Source: Endozoicomonas sp. OPT23 (GTDB lineage Bacteria; Pseudomonadota; Gammaproteobacteria; Pseudomonadales; Endozoicomonadaceae). From it: 64,000 nucleotides of DNA. How positions within the stretch are numbered: position 1 is the stretch's first letter; each line of letters starts with the position of its first letter. Positions 17,016 to 25,996 of this stretch are shown one piece after another. The stretch spans positions 310,001 to 374,000 of the forward strand of contig NZ_PPFD01000005.1 in NCBI RefSeq assembly GCF_009653635.1. The letters are read 5' to 3'. The translations under genes and the position numbers were made by a program. The notes beneath the pieces were generated by a model. That model was not told where the DNA came from. It made no database searches and saw nothing but the letters and a program-made list of their open reading frames with translations.

Positions 17016-18113
17016 TTACTGCCCAAGCCCACCCCAGGCTCCAAGACCTTCCGCAGCGGCTGCTGAAGGTTGAAACTGGAATGATTCTGTTTGGACGTCC
17101 GGTGGTTCTTTCGATGGCGCCGACGAATTTTTATGAGCCGCACCTGCATCGCCGTAAGAATCAGTTTCAGCAGACGAATGGTCAGGCTCAACAGGTGCAG
17201 GCATTTCGTTTCCGATTTGATAAAGCGGACTGAAATCAGACGGTTCTGTACGTTCCGGCCTATCCAGAAGACTGCCCCGAAATTGCTCAATACAATCCGT
17301 GAGACGACTTTCCAGAGTAGCGTAGACTTCACCCTGATCGGCCTCAACACGACAGCCGCCCGGTGTTAACTGATCATCGGAGTGGAACGACAGAGGAATC
17401 TTCTGATCCTGTCTCAAGGGTTCCAGCCAGTGCATATCAGAAGAATGAACGTAGACCCTGACTCGGCCAATATCATCAGAGTTAAGGAGAGACACCGCAT
17501 TTTGTACCAGCTCCAGAATATGTTCAGGTGCAAGCTTCAATTCACCCGCAACCACCTCAATCAATAACCGCTCAATCAACTCGGCTACTTCAACCATCTG
17601 CCGCTCTGATAACAAACGGGCACCGTCAGCCATAGACAGCTTCAACTGTTCGATAGCCTGAAGTTGATTCCGGATATCCTGCTGTCCCTGCTCAAGCCCT
17701 TGCTGCTGACCTTCCTCAATACCCTGCTGAAAGCCTTCTTCGTGCCCCTGAGCTTTTGCTTCCGTTCGCAACTCCTGCTCCAGCTCAGTGTGCCCTTCCA
17801 GCTGACCCTGCTGCAACCCTTTCTGATACATATCTTCCAGTTGCTGCTCGAGCATTTCAGGCGTCATGCCAATTTCTTCAACCAGCTTCTGCTTGAGTTG
17901 ATGACGACTGCCCCAGACGGTATAAACATCGTCCCTGACACTGCTGTCAGTATTCAGTGTCACCCCTTTCGAGAGGCCAAACAGAGGTTTCAAACCTTCA
18001 GGAGCAACGACTGGAGAATCTGCGTCTTTTGCTAACGCATCAGGAAACTGATGGGTCCGAGCCGATTCGGCAAGAACGGCTTCTGCTGATTTTGAGCCAG
18101 ACTCGATTGACAT
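17016..18113 (-). CDS. fliH: Flagellar assembly protein FliH, enlarged
   Basis: Regulator of the export ATPase FliI that also docks it to the C ring. It has 365 residues from the ATG at 18113, which directly follows the fliG stop; typical FliH has about 220-280. The central part (about 110-160) has the FliH-type Q/G-rich repeat helix with glycines four residues apart (QKGLQQGQLEGH, GFQQGIEEGQQQGLEQGQQ). The C-terminal FliI-binding-type domain continues to about residue 290 (ESRLTDCIEQFRGSLL). Beyond it is an unusual Pro/Ser/Ala-rich tail of about 75 residues ending LGAWGGLGQ. Identity is supported by the repeats and the fliG-fliH order. Confidence 0.85.
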   Translation of the reverse strand: MSIESGSKSAEAVLAESARTHQFPDALAKDADSPVVAPEGLKPLFGLSKGVTLNTDSSVRDDVYTVWGSRHQLKQKLVEEIGMTPEMLEQQLEDMYQKGLQQGQLEGHTELEQELRTEAKAQGHEEGFQQGIEEGQQQGLEQGQQDIRNQLQAIEQLKLSMADGARLLSERQMVEVAELIERLLIEVVAGELKLAPEHILELVQNAVSLLNSDDIGRVRVYVHSSDMHWLEPLRQDQKIPLSFHSDDQLTPGGCRVEADQGEVYATLESRLTDCIEQFRGSLLDRPERTEPSDFSPLYQIGNEMPAPVEPDHSSAETDSYGDAGAAHKNSSAPSKEPPDVQTESFQFQPSAAAAEGLGAWGGLGQ

Positions 18114-18114
18114 A

Positions 18115-19134
18115 TCACTCAACCATCTCGTCTGAACTACCGCCCAGTTCAATCTGACCTTCAGCGGCCAGCAAACGAGCCGTTTCAGTCAACTGTTCAC
18201 GCGCCGCCATAACCCGACTTTTACGAACGCCTTCACCGGTTTCAACTTCATCTTTAAGGGTTGCTGCAGCACGTTTACCCAGGCATGCGTAAATTTGCTC
18301 TTTACGTGCCAATGGCAAACCGCGCATCGCCATGGCGAGAATATCGTCATCCGCGTATTCAACAAGCACACGCAGTGACGCAATATCCAGCTCCATCACA
18401 TGTTCAAAGGTGAAGCGCAGCGCAGCAACCTGTTCGGCAAGACCTTCATCCGCCGTTTTCAAATTCTCGATCAGAGCCTCACCAACATCATGATCCATAT
18501 GATTCAGCACTTCAGCCAGCTGCTCAGCCCCTTTAATGGAATAGCTGCTGACTTCCTGTTCTGTCAGACCATCAATCAGACCGGCAACTGCTTCCAGAGA
18601 ACTGGAAGGAACCGTGGAAAGCGCCGCTAAACGTCGTGTAACGTCTGCCCGAACGGACTCAGACATCAGAGCCAGAACTTCAGCACTGCGCACCGGATCC
18701 AGGCAGGCCAGAGTAACCGCCTGCAGCTGCGGGTGCTCACTGCCTACCAACCGGGAAATTATTTTCGGATCCAGCATTAACAGCTTTTCGAGAGAGTCTG
18801 CGTATTCCACGCCTTCTGCCGTCTGCAGAAGTTCACGGGCCCGTTTTTCACCCAAAACTTTCTGCACTGCGCGATTCATCCCCGACTTATCGGTAAACAT
18901 TGGCGCTCGACTGGTTTCAGCCAGCAAACTGGACATAACGCCATCCAGCTCACTCTCAACTACGCCTTTGATGGTCGGCAAAATTTCTGCCAGCTCATTA
19001 ACTCGCTCCGCCGGCATTTTTTCCAGCACCGACGCTGCCAATTCTTCCCCCAGACCCAGCAAAGCGATAGCAGCACGCTCCAAACCTGAGCGACTCGCTG
19101 GATTCTGGTGATCAACCGGAACTGCAGCACTCAT
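18115..19134 (-). CDS. fliG: Flagellar motor switch protein FliG
   Basis: C-ring protein that transmits torque from the stators. It has 339 residues. Conserved stretches include AIALLGLGEELAASVLEKM, LLMLDPKIISRLVGSEHPQ, and the torque-helix region VLVEYADDDILAMAMRGLPLARKEQIYACLGKRAA, which carries the charged residues of FliG-C. The start overlaps the end of fliF by 4 bases, indicating translational coupling. Confidence 0.97.
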   Translation of the reverse strand: MSAAVPVDHQNPASRSGLERAAIALLGLGEELAASVLEKMPAERVNELAEILPTIKGVVESELDGVMSSLLAETSRAPMFTDKSGMNRAVQKVLGEKRARELLQTAEGVEYADSLEKLLMLDPKIISRLVGSEHPQLQAVTLACLDPVRSAEVLALMSESVRADVTRRLAALSTVPSSSLEAVAGLIDGLTEQEVSSYSIKGAEQLAEVLNHMDHDVGEALIENLKTADEGLAEQVAALRFTFEHVMELDIASLRVLVEYADDDILAMAMRGLPLARKEQIYACLGKRAAATLKDEVETGEGVRKSRVMAAREQLTETARLLAAEGQIELGGSSDEMVE

Positions 19135-20795
19135 TCCTCACCTTCCTTTATCCAGTTTTCCAGAACGTTAGCAACTTGCTCGGGCTGACTGGCCGCCATA
19201 TCCTGAACTGATTTCACTGGATCACCCTGAGGTTGGCCCATGATCTGCTGCGTACCTGCTGCAGAAGCAGCCATTGCAGTAGAAGACAGAGCACCAGTAG
19301 CAACACCTTCAGGAGTGGTCAATGCAGCAACCTCTCCAGCCGTACCAACAACAGCTCCAGACCCTGCTACCGATTGCGGCAAGGCAAGGGGCTGACCCAC
19401 CTTTAATTGCTTATTCTTTTTCCTGCGACGAACCATCATCATCAGAATGATAATAACCAGCAGAACACCGAGACCACCGAATCCCAGATAAATATACGGC
19501 AGGTAGTCGCGGTTGGTTCCCATGGCTTTTTCAATAATATTGCCCGTGTCTTCTTTTTCGACTTCGACAAAAGGAAGCGCCTGAACGGCTACCTGGTCAC
19601 CTCTGGCAGCATCAATACCGGCTGCATTGGCCAGAAGGCTGCGAATAGCGGTCAACATGGCTTCAGCCCCATCACCGTCGAGACCAGCTACACGACTATT
19701 AAGAATTACAGCGATATTAATATTTTCAAGACGATAGGCATCCTGACGGCGGTAAGAAACAGATCGATCCAGCTCATAATTGCGAACTCTGGAAAGACCT
19801 GTACCACCCTTGGAACCATTGTCAGCCTGCTCTCCTGATGGCTGATCGGGTACAGAACCGTTCATGGTTTCACTTCTCAGTGCGGCGCCTTCAGGATCAA
19901 ACGCTTCTACAGTATTTTCCTGAAAACTGAAGTCCACATCAGCATTAACAACCACCCGCAGGTTGCCAGCACCCACCAGCGGCTCGATCAGACGAGCCAT
20001 GTTCTGACGGTAGTCATTTTCAATCAGTTGAATATAACGACGCTGGCGGTCCAGTTCTTTTTCACCGGAACGGTCCATACCGTAAAGAGGGTTACTGTTC
20101 TGATCGAGAATGGATACTTTGTCAGCACTGAGCTGCGGCAGACTGCCTGCAACCAGATTGATGATGCCCTGCACCTGCTCGGTATCCAGCTCAACGCCGG
20201 AATACAGATCCACATAAACAGCAGCAGACGGAGCAACCTGATCCCGCATAAAGGCTGAACGCTTGGGCACTGCCAGATGAACTCTGGCTGAGCGCACCGG
20301 CCTCAGGCTCATGACTGTTTTGGAGAGCTCGCCCTCAAGACCACGAAGGTACTGGGCTTTTTCTACAAACTGGCTACGCCCCAGCTGGTTCTCGCCGGAG
20401 AGCAACTCGAGACCTTCCGGCATTTTTGCCGTAATGCCTGCTGTTGCCAATGTCATTCTGGCAGCGCGCTGACGACTTTCTGATACCAGAACCTGGCCGC
20501 TTTCAGGGTGCAGCTGATACGGAATATCATTAGTGCCCAGGGCTTCGATCACCGCTGCGGTGTCATAGAGTTCCTGACGACCGTAGAGTGGTTTAAGATC
20601 CCGGCTATCAGCCGTACTCCAGAGCCAGATGGTAGTAAATATCGTCAGCAGCAAGGCACCAGCGATTACGATTACGGTCAGGTTTTTTTGAACCAACTCA
20701 GTCAACGATACTTCGTTGAGATTGCGCACTTTCTGTCTGAATGTATTCAGCAGGCTGGGCAGTGGCGATGATTCCGCCCGATCAGAAGCCTTCAC
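19131..20795 (-). CDS. fliF: Flagellar MS-ring protein FliF
   Basis: Forms the MS ring in the inner membrane, the base on which FliG and the export gate assemble. It has 554 residues, the usual length. The N-terminal membrane segment (LTVIVIAGALLLTIFTTIWLW), the YscJ-like region (KPLYGRQELYDTAAVIEAL, ARVHLAVPKRSAFMRD) and the C-terminal membrane segment (YLPYIYLGFGGLGVLLVIIILMMMV) are all present. The C-terminal end (QVANVLENWIKEGEE) is the FliG-binding motif. It lies 14 bases after fliE. Confidence 0.97.
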   Translation of the reverse strand: MKASDRAESSPLPSLLNTFRQKVRNLNEVSLTELVQKNLTVIVIAGALLLTIFTTIWLWSTADSRDLKPLYGRQELYDTAAVIEALGTNDIPYQLHPESGQVLVSESRQRAARMTLATAGITAKMPEGLELLSGENQLGRSQFVEKAQYLRGLEGELSKTVMSLRPVRSARVHLAVPKRSAFMRDQVAPSAAVYVDLYSGVELDTEQVQGIINLVAGSLPQLSADKVSILDQNSNPLYGMDRSGEKELDRQRRYIQLIENDYRQNMARLIEPLVGAGNLRVVVNADVDFSFQENTVEAFDPEGAALRSETMNGSVPDQPSGEQADNGSKGGTGLSRVRNYELDRSVSYRRQDAYRLENINIAVILNSRVAGLDGDGAEAMLTAIRSLLANAAGIDAARGDQVAVQALPFVEVEKEDTGNIIEKAMGTNRDYLPYIYLGFGGLGVLLVIIILMMMVRRRKKNKQLKVGQPLALPQSVAGSGAVVGTAGEVAALTTPEGVATGALSSTAMAASAAGTQQIMGQPQGDPVKSVQDMAASQPEQVANVLENWIKEGEE

Positions 20796-20809
20796 TCAAA
20801 ACTCCCTAT

Positions 20810-21157
20810 TCAGACCGGCATGTTATAGACAGTTTCATAAGCTGAAACCACACGGTTTCTCACCTGAATAACCCCCTGAAAAGACAGGGAAGCCTTTTGG
20901 CTGGTAATCATGGTGCCGATCAAATCATCAGACAGACCCAACTCAAATTCTGTTCGCTGTTTGTCTGCATCCATCTGCATGGCATTCACCTGATCCAGCG
21001 CACCTTTCATCACACTGGCAAAATCACCGTTCACAGCATCGGTATTTTTGACCAGACCGGTCACATTAGGCTGAATTGCCTGAACAGCATCCATCTCGCC
21101 ACCCGGCAGAGTCAGTCGGTTCAGAGAAGGAGCAGATAAATTATTTAAATCCAGCAT
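20810..21157 (-). CDS. fliE: Flagellar hook-basal body protein FliE
   Basis: Small basal-body protein linking the MS ring to the rod. It has 115 residues with the conserved C-terminal helices (LIGTMITSQKASLSFQGVIQVRNRVVSAYETVYNMPV). It lies between the flrC-like regulator and fliF on the same strand. No clear sigma-54 site was recognised in the 84-base gap upstream. Confidence 0.95.
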   Translation of the reverse strand: MLDLNNLSAPSLNRLTLPGGEMDAVQAIQPNVTGLVKNTDAVNGDFASVMKGALDQVNAMQMDADKQRTEFELGLSDDLIGTMITSQKASLSFQGVIQVRNRVVSAYETVYNMPV

Positions 21158-21241
21158 ATTTCTTCAGCTTTAATAAAATCGAGTGGCTTCTCACTGTAAC
21201 GACAGTGGAAGTTTATTTGTTTTGCTTTAATCAGGTTCAAG

Positions 21242-22666
21242 TCAGGCGGAAGCCTTGCTTTCAATCAGATCATCAACATTCAGGCCCGCTTCTCGTAATT
21301 GAGCCAGCTTGTAGCGGAGCATTCGAGTCGTCATACCCAACTCTTCTGCGGTACGGCTTCTATGTCCATTGTTTCGACTTAATACCCGAAACAACTGATT
21401 CCACTCCTCTCTTTTCCGGGCCGGGCCGGGCAGCTTTGCCTGATTCAATTGTGATTGTTCAGCCGCACCTAAAGTCGAGTATTCCTCAGGAACAGCAACC
21501 ACTTTTCCCTCTTCAACATGAGGCTGGCTTTCTGCAGACATGAAGTCATTACTATCAGGCAACATGAGATCTGAAGGCAAAATCACCCAGCTTCGCTTGA
21601 GAACACAGGCTCGCTGTACAACATTGCCAAGCTCTCTGACATTTCCAGGCCAGGAATAATGTTGCAAACACTCCGCCGCGACCGGACTCAGTTCTATTCG
21701 CGGCTGACCGGTCTCATGACTCAATTCACTGATCATTTTTTTCACCAGAGGCAGAATATCTTCCCGACGTTCACGCAATGGCGACAGATGCAAAGGAAAA
21801 ACATTCAATCGGTAATAGAGATCTTCGCGAAACAACCCCAGCTCCACCTGTTTCCGAAGATCCCTGTTAGTAGCCGACAATACTCGTACATTAATTTTGA
21901 CCGGTTCCTGCCCACCCAGCCTTTCTACTTCACGCTCCTGCAGTACACGGAGTAGCTTTGCCTGTTGTTCGAGCGGCATCTCGGCAACCTCATCAAGAAA
22001 CAGGGTGCCACCATCCGCCTGCTCAAATTTCCCTGACTTTCTACTGGTTGCCCCGGTAAAAGCACCTTTCTCATGCCCAAACAGTATCGATTCCAGCATA
22101 GCCTCCGGAATCGCCGCACAATTGACGGCGACAAATGGCTGTTTTTTTCGGGCAGAAGTCTGGTGTATATAGCGGCTGAATACTTCCTTGCCGGTACCGG
22201 ACTCACCGGTAATCAGTATCGATGCATCTGTTACTGCTGCACGCTTGGCCAACTGAACGGCATGACGTGTTGCCGGCGCAGCTGCAACAAGGAACTCTTT
22301 CTCGGGAGCAACAACAAGCTCTCTGATTTTACGGCCCAGCACATCGCTACTGACGGGCCTGACCAGATAGTCCGCAGCGCCTTCTGAAATGGCTCGAACT
22401 GCATGATCCCTGTCAGCACAATCAGCCACCATTAACACGGCACATTCCGGCATGGCACGCCTGATAACGGGTATCAGTTCACATGCATCAGCACTGGCCA
22501 TACTGGCATCAAGAATCACGAGGGATGTACTTAAACGATTCAATTCACCAAGCAACTCATCAGCACTGAGTTGAAGGAAATTATGAGACTCTACTCCCGG
22601 TGCTGACTGAAAAACAGTCGTAAAAGAAGCATCGTCAGTGACCAGCACCACATCATTTGACAGCAT
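21242..22666 (-). CDS. flrC: Sigma-54-dependent flagellar response regulator FlrC/FleR
   Basis: Activator of sigma-54 flagellar promoters. About 474 residues in three domains: an N-terminal receiver (acidic pair DD at about 12-13, phospho-Asp at about 54 in LVILDAS), an AAA+ domain (Walker A GESGTGKE at 155-162, sigma-54 loop GAFTGA at 202-207, then DGGTLFLDEVAEMPL) and a C-terminal Fis-type helix-turn-helix (NNGHRSRTAEELGMTTRMLRYKLAQL). The receiver's usual conserved Lys is Arg (YLVRPVSS). The sensor kinase FlrB/FleS, normally just upstream, is absent; motY takes its place and overlaps the start by about 14 bases. A GTG one codon upstream is an alternative start. A likely target is the flgB promoter. 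Confidence 0.93.
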   Translation of the reverse strand: MLSNDVVLVTDDASFTTVFQSAPGVESHNFLQLSADELLGELNRLSTSLVILDASMASADACELIPVIRRAMPECAVLMVADCADRDHAVRAISEGAADYLVRPVSSDVLGRKIRELVVAPEKEFLVAAAPATRHAVQLAKRAAVTDASILITGESGTGKEVFSRYIHQTSARKKQPFVAVNCAAIPEAMLESILFGHEKGAFTGATSRKSGKFEQADGGTLFLDEVAEMPLEQQAKLLRVLQEREVERLGGQEPVKINVRVLSATNRDLRKQVELGLFREDLYYRLNVFPLHLSPLRERREDILPLVKKMISELSHETGQPRIELSPVAAECLQHYSWPGNVRELGNVVQRACVLKRSWVILPSDLMLPDSNDFMSAESQPHVEEGKVVAVPEEYSTLGAAEQSQLNQAKLPGPARKREEWNQLFRVLSRNNGHRSRTAEELGMTTRMLRYKLAQLREAGLNVDDLIESKASA

Positions 22667-23543
22667 CACCTAACGTCTCCTTTGCCGGTAATACACTTCT
22701 GGACAAGCGAATCTCAACCCTGCGATTCATATCGTCAGGCATTCCTGCCAGAGGGTACCGCTGCCCATGCTGTCGCACAGCCTTCAGCAGTTTTTGGTTT
22801 AATCCCTTTGCCAGCAGGTAACCCTCCACCTGCTTTGATCGTTGACCCGACAAAGTAAGATTACTTAACCTCTGTCCATTAACATCAGAGTGCCCATCGA
22901 TAGTCACAGATGTCACGGTTTCGTCGTAATTCAGGAACTGGATTAGATGATCAAGCAGCCTTTCGTGGCTGTCAGATAAGCCGGATTGTCCTACATCAAA
23001 CCTGAGATCGATTGACTGAGCTGTTCCCCAGCCAATAGGAGGTAAAGTATTTCTCAGCGAATTAAACTCTATCGAAGTTTGCTTGAAATCAACGGCAGGA
23101 ATGATCAAAGTCTGAACAACCCTGGACTTGGACAGCACATCAACTTCCAGCCATTTTCCCTCGATAAGGCTACCCAGAATTTTTTTGACATTTTTATCGC
23201 TATAAATCACACGCTGTTTGTAAACAGACTCACCCACTGGCAATTTTTTTTTCGCACTGAGCAGCTCTCTCTCACTATTTTCAAGTAATGGAGAGCCTAC
23301 CGAATAGATTTCAACCTGGTGTGAATCAGCCAGAATAACTGGAGAATACAGTCTGAACTGCAATGGGCTTCCCGCCCTCTGAAAAAACTTGATCCGCTTA
23401 TCTTTTTTAGCTTTGAAAACAAGAGAGACCTCAAATGGAGCACTCTCTACTTGCCAGCGTCCGAGTTCAAATTCATTAGCTTTAACAGATGTTAAAAATG
23501 ATAGTGTAACTAAAAATACCAATACTATTACTTGAGCAGGCAT
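22653..23543 (-). CDS. motY: MotY-like OmpA-family T-ring protein
   Basis: Predicted periplasmic protein that anchors stator units of a polar, sodium-type motor to the basal body. It has 296 residues with an N-terminal signal peptide (VIVLVFLVTLSFLTSVKA). A MotY-type N-terminal domain (WQVESAPFEVSLVF, then the PPIGWGTAQSIDLRFDVGQSGLSDSHERLLD junction) is followed by a C-terminal OmpA-like peptidoglycan-binding domain (VTSVTIDGHSDVNGQRLSNLTLSGQRSKQVEGYL, NRRVEIRLSR). It overlaps the flrC-like gene and is the first gene of this minus-strand run. Assignment to MotY rather than another OmpA-family protein rests on domain order and flagellar context. Confidence 0.8.
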   Translation of the reverse strand: MPAQVIVLVFLVTLSFLTSVKANEFELGRWQVESAPFEVSLVFKAKKDKRIKFFQRAGSPLQFRLYSPVILADSHQVEIYSVGSPLLENSERELLSAKKKLPVGESVYKQRVIYSDKNVKKILGSLIEGKWLEVDVLSKSRVVQTLIIPAVDFKQTSIEFNSLRNTLPPIGWGTAQSIDLRFDVGQSGLSDSHERLLDHLIQFLNYDETVTSVTIDGHSDVNGQRLSNLTLSGQRSKQVEGYLLAKGLNQKLLKAVRQHGQRYPLAGMPDDMNRRVEIRLSRSVLPAKETLGDAVK

Positions 23544-24070
23544 AATCTTCCTTTTGCCAAATTCCTTGCTCAGACTGAAAGATGTGCAAACAAAGGGACA
23601 TTACTAATAATTGACTACTTAAAGAAAAACACTAAAAGACCACTGTCTTTTATTTATTCTACCTATACCTCCCCCCGCATTCGCATCAGTGTTTTCCACT
23701 ACATCGAACTAACCAGCTCACACTTACAACATAAAAAAATAAATTAGAACGCTCTAATAAGCACACTCAGACATTCGATTTAACATCAATTATTACAATC
23801 ACTTATGAAATAATCAAAGAATTTACTCAATAAAATAGAGCTAAGAATAATTTGAGAGCAATGATTAGCCAGTCTGATCAAAAAGCAATCATATTGATGC
23901 AGATCAATATTTAATATGAGAAGTATCTTAATAGACTCTTTCATAAAAATTCTATTAAACCTAAAAATTCGATCACAATATTTACTAATATCATTTGTAC
24001 TTTTTGTTTTTTTCAATACTATACGACGGCACTAAAACTCAACTTAACTCATAACTTCGATTCAGCCACT
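23544..24070. other. 527-base AT-rich divergent intergenic region
   Basis: Lies between motY (minus) and fliM (plus). It is much richer in A and T than its surroundings, with runs of A and T throughout. The only sizeable reading frame (23786-24016, minus) is Lys/Ile/Asn-rich and resembles no family, so it is not called. Promoters for both directions must lie here or further out, but no clear sigma-54 or FliA motif was recognised. Confidence 0.5.
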
Positions 24071-25039
24071 GTGACCATAGAAAAAAACAGCATACATCCT
24101 TTTAATCTTTTTCTGGCAGGGAACCAGATTCATAGCCTTAATACACTGCTGGAAAAAATTACAGATCAGTGTGCTAAAAAATATCAGGCTGGACTTGAGC
24201 AACTGTTACAGACAAAAATTAAAGTTAAACATCATCTTGAAATAAAGCAGTTGCTTCTTAACTGCAAAAGCGATCCGGACTTTTACAGAAATCGAGTCAT
24301 TCTTAACGATGACCCGCACTCGACTGCCTCTATTTCACTTGAAAAGCAGGTTACTGCCGTCTGTCTTGATTATCTCTGTGGTGGCAGCGGAGACCTGAAT
24401 GACATCCCCAAAAAGGAAGTTGTCACTGCAGGTGAGCGCCGTTTTCTACAAAAGATGTCCAGAGTGCTGTTTGATTGTTTTGAAGAATCAATACTGAACA
24501 CGTCTCCTATGACTCTGGGGTTAACCACCCGCACAGAAGACGCTGAAGCAGATCGTAATCCACAGTCTGAAGTAGGCTTTGTGGTTTCCATGGAGTTTAC
24601 TCTCACTACAGAATTCGCATCGGGAAAAATACAACTACTGTTTCCTGCTTCTGCTTTTGCCCATATTACCAAGGCAGAGCAAAGCCTTGACCGCTGGGAA
24701 ATGCAAACCAAACTGAAACAGCGCATGGCCGATGTTTCTCTACCACTGACTGCTATTCTGGGCTGCCAGAAAATCACCCTGTCTCAGGCCGTTAATCTGA
24801 AACCTGGCGATATTCTCCCTCTCTCAGAACCACTGACTGCCGAGGTATTCATCAGTGGTCAATCATTCTGTAAGGCAGATGTCGTTACCAATAACAGTCA
24901 GTTGATGCTTCAGGTCTGTGAAGAACAGGACAAGCACCAACTACTTGCCCAGAAGGAGCGCCCTTCGGAAGCACATACTTTGACAGAGAAGCGCAGCAGC
25001 CGCAGAAGTAGCCGTCGACGCAGAACTGCCAGAGACTGA
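24071..25039 (+). CDS. fliM: Divergent flagellar motor switch protein FliM lacking the CheY-binding peptide
   Basis: C-ring switch protein. It has 322 residues, and GTG at 24071 is the only plausible start in this frame. The middle domain resembles FliM (LDYLCGGSGDLND, then ERRFLQKMSRVLFDCFEESI, IQLLFPASAF). The C-terminal SpoA/FliN-like domain is clear (VSLPLTAILGCQKITLSQAVNLKPGDILPL). The N terminus MTIEKNSIHPFNLFLAG has no LSQxEIDALL-type CheY-binding motif, and the C terminus ends in an Arg/Ser-rich tail (RSSRRSSRRRR). Position before fliN supports the call. It is a strongly diverged member. Confidence 0.82.
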   Translation: MTIEKNSIHPFNLFLAGNQIHSLNTLLEKITDQCAKKYQAGLEQLLQTKIKVKHHLEIKQLLLNCKSDPDFYRNRVILNDDPHSTASISLEKQVTAVCLDYLCGGSGDLNDIPKKEVVTAGERRFLQKMSRVLFDCFEESILNTSPMTLGLTTRTEDAEADRNPQSEVGFVVSMEFTLTTEFASGKIQLLFPASAFAHITKAEQSLDRWEMQTKLKQRMADVSLPLTAILGCQKITLSQAVNLKPGDILPLSEPLTAEVFISGQSFCKADVVTNNSQLMLQVCEEQDKHQLLAQKERPSEAHTLTEKRSSRRSSRRRRTARD

Positions 25040-25134
25040 CAGCAGATAATTCCTGATGTACATAATGTGACTGATTTCCTTATTGGAGATACAACAATAG
25101 TCACTCCTTCAACCTTAATGAATTTGAATGTTTG

Positions 25135-25530
25135 ATGAGCAGTAACACCGAGAACTCCAGCCAGGTTTTAGAACAGACGACCGTTGCCGAGGCAACCACC
25201 GATATCGCCGAAACTACAGCTGAGCTGTTACAGCGACCGGAAACCTCTTCTCCAGCCAGCAATCTCCAGAGCCCTGACCTGGATATGATTCTGAATATTC
25301 CGGTCGAGCTGTCCCTGGAAGTTGGCCGCACAGAGCAAACGGTTGAACAGGTTCTGGCTCTCGCTAAAGGCTCTGTTATCGAACTGAACAGAAAGGCCGG
25401 CGAGCCTCTCGATGTAAAGGTCAATGGCACACTGATTGCTCATGCCGAAGTAGTAGAGTCTCAAGGCAAATACGGCATTCGTATTATTGATGTGATTGCT
25501 GGTAATAATCAGCCGGGCAAACTGATTTAA
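25135..25530 (+). CDS. fliN: Flagellar motor switch protein FliN
   Basis: C-ring protein forming the FliH docking surface. It has 131 residues from the ATG at 25135 (a TTG one codon earlier is possible). A poorly conserved, acidic N-terminal half is followed by the SpoA domain (ILNIPVELSLEVGRTEQTVEQVLALAKGSVIELNRKAGEPLDVKVNGTLIAHAEVV), which is a clean FliN match. It is followed one base later by fliO. Confidence 0.96.
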   Translation: MSSNTENSSQVLEQTTVAEATTDIAETTAELLQRPETSSPASNLQSPDLDMILNIPVELSLEVGRTEQTVEQVLALAKGSVIELNRKAGEPLDVKVNGTLIAHAEVVESQGKYGIRIIDVIAGNNQPGKLI

Positions 25531-25531
25531 G

Positions 25532-25996
25532 ATGTTTCGCAACCTTCTGCTGATACCCATAGCTTTGATGAGTCCTATAGCTCAAGCCTCGGAATTCAAC
25601 ACGAACCTGACTGAAAGTCTGATTCAAATACTGTTGATGCTAGGACTTGTGATAGGTCTGATTCTGGCACTGGCATGGTTGACGAATAAAACCGGGCGGA
25701 TAGGAAACTTCGGACAATCTGATCGTCATATTCGCCTGATAGAAACCACGTCTTTTGGTCGCCATGAAAAACTCAGCCTGGTTCAGGTGGGTGACAAACA
25801 ACTTCTGTTAGGCGTTACCTCACAGGGAATAAACCTTATCAGTGAAGTGTCTGTTAATACCTCTACAGCAGCAGATAGAGAGACACTGAAGTCACCACTG
25901 CAATGGGCAACACAGGTTCTGGGACAAAACAAAACCGGTAGCAATGATTTAAGCAGTAGCGGGAATAACGATTTAAGCGGTAGCGGGATTAACTAA
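25532..25996 (+). CDS. fliO: Flagellar biosynthesis protein FliO
   Basis: Small membrane protein that helps FliP assemble into the export gate. It has 154 residues with a leader-like N terminus (LLLIPIALMSPIAQA), one strong membrane helix (LIQILLMLGLVIGLILALAWLT) and the FliO cytoplasmic motif (IRLIETTSFGRHEKLSLVQVGDKQLLLGVT). The C-terminal tail contains a short tandem repeat (NDLSSSG, NDLSGSG) encoded by a 24-base duplication near 25943-25990. The stop TAA is directly followed by the fliP ATG. Confidence 0.93.
   Translation: MFRNLLLIPIALMSPIAQASEFNTNLTESLIQILLMLGLVIGLILALAWLTNKTGRIGNFGQSDRHIRLIETTSFGRHEKLSLVQVGDKQLLLGVTSQGINLISEVSVNTSTAADRETLKSPLQWATQVLGQNKTGSNDLSSSGNNDLSGSGIN

Noticed and set aside
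23786-24016. 76-codon minus-strand frame in the AT-rich gap
   Set aside because: Composition is what random AT-rich DNA gives (Lys/Ile/Asn/Ser), no ribosome binding site, no similarity to any family.
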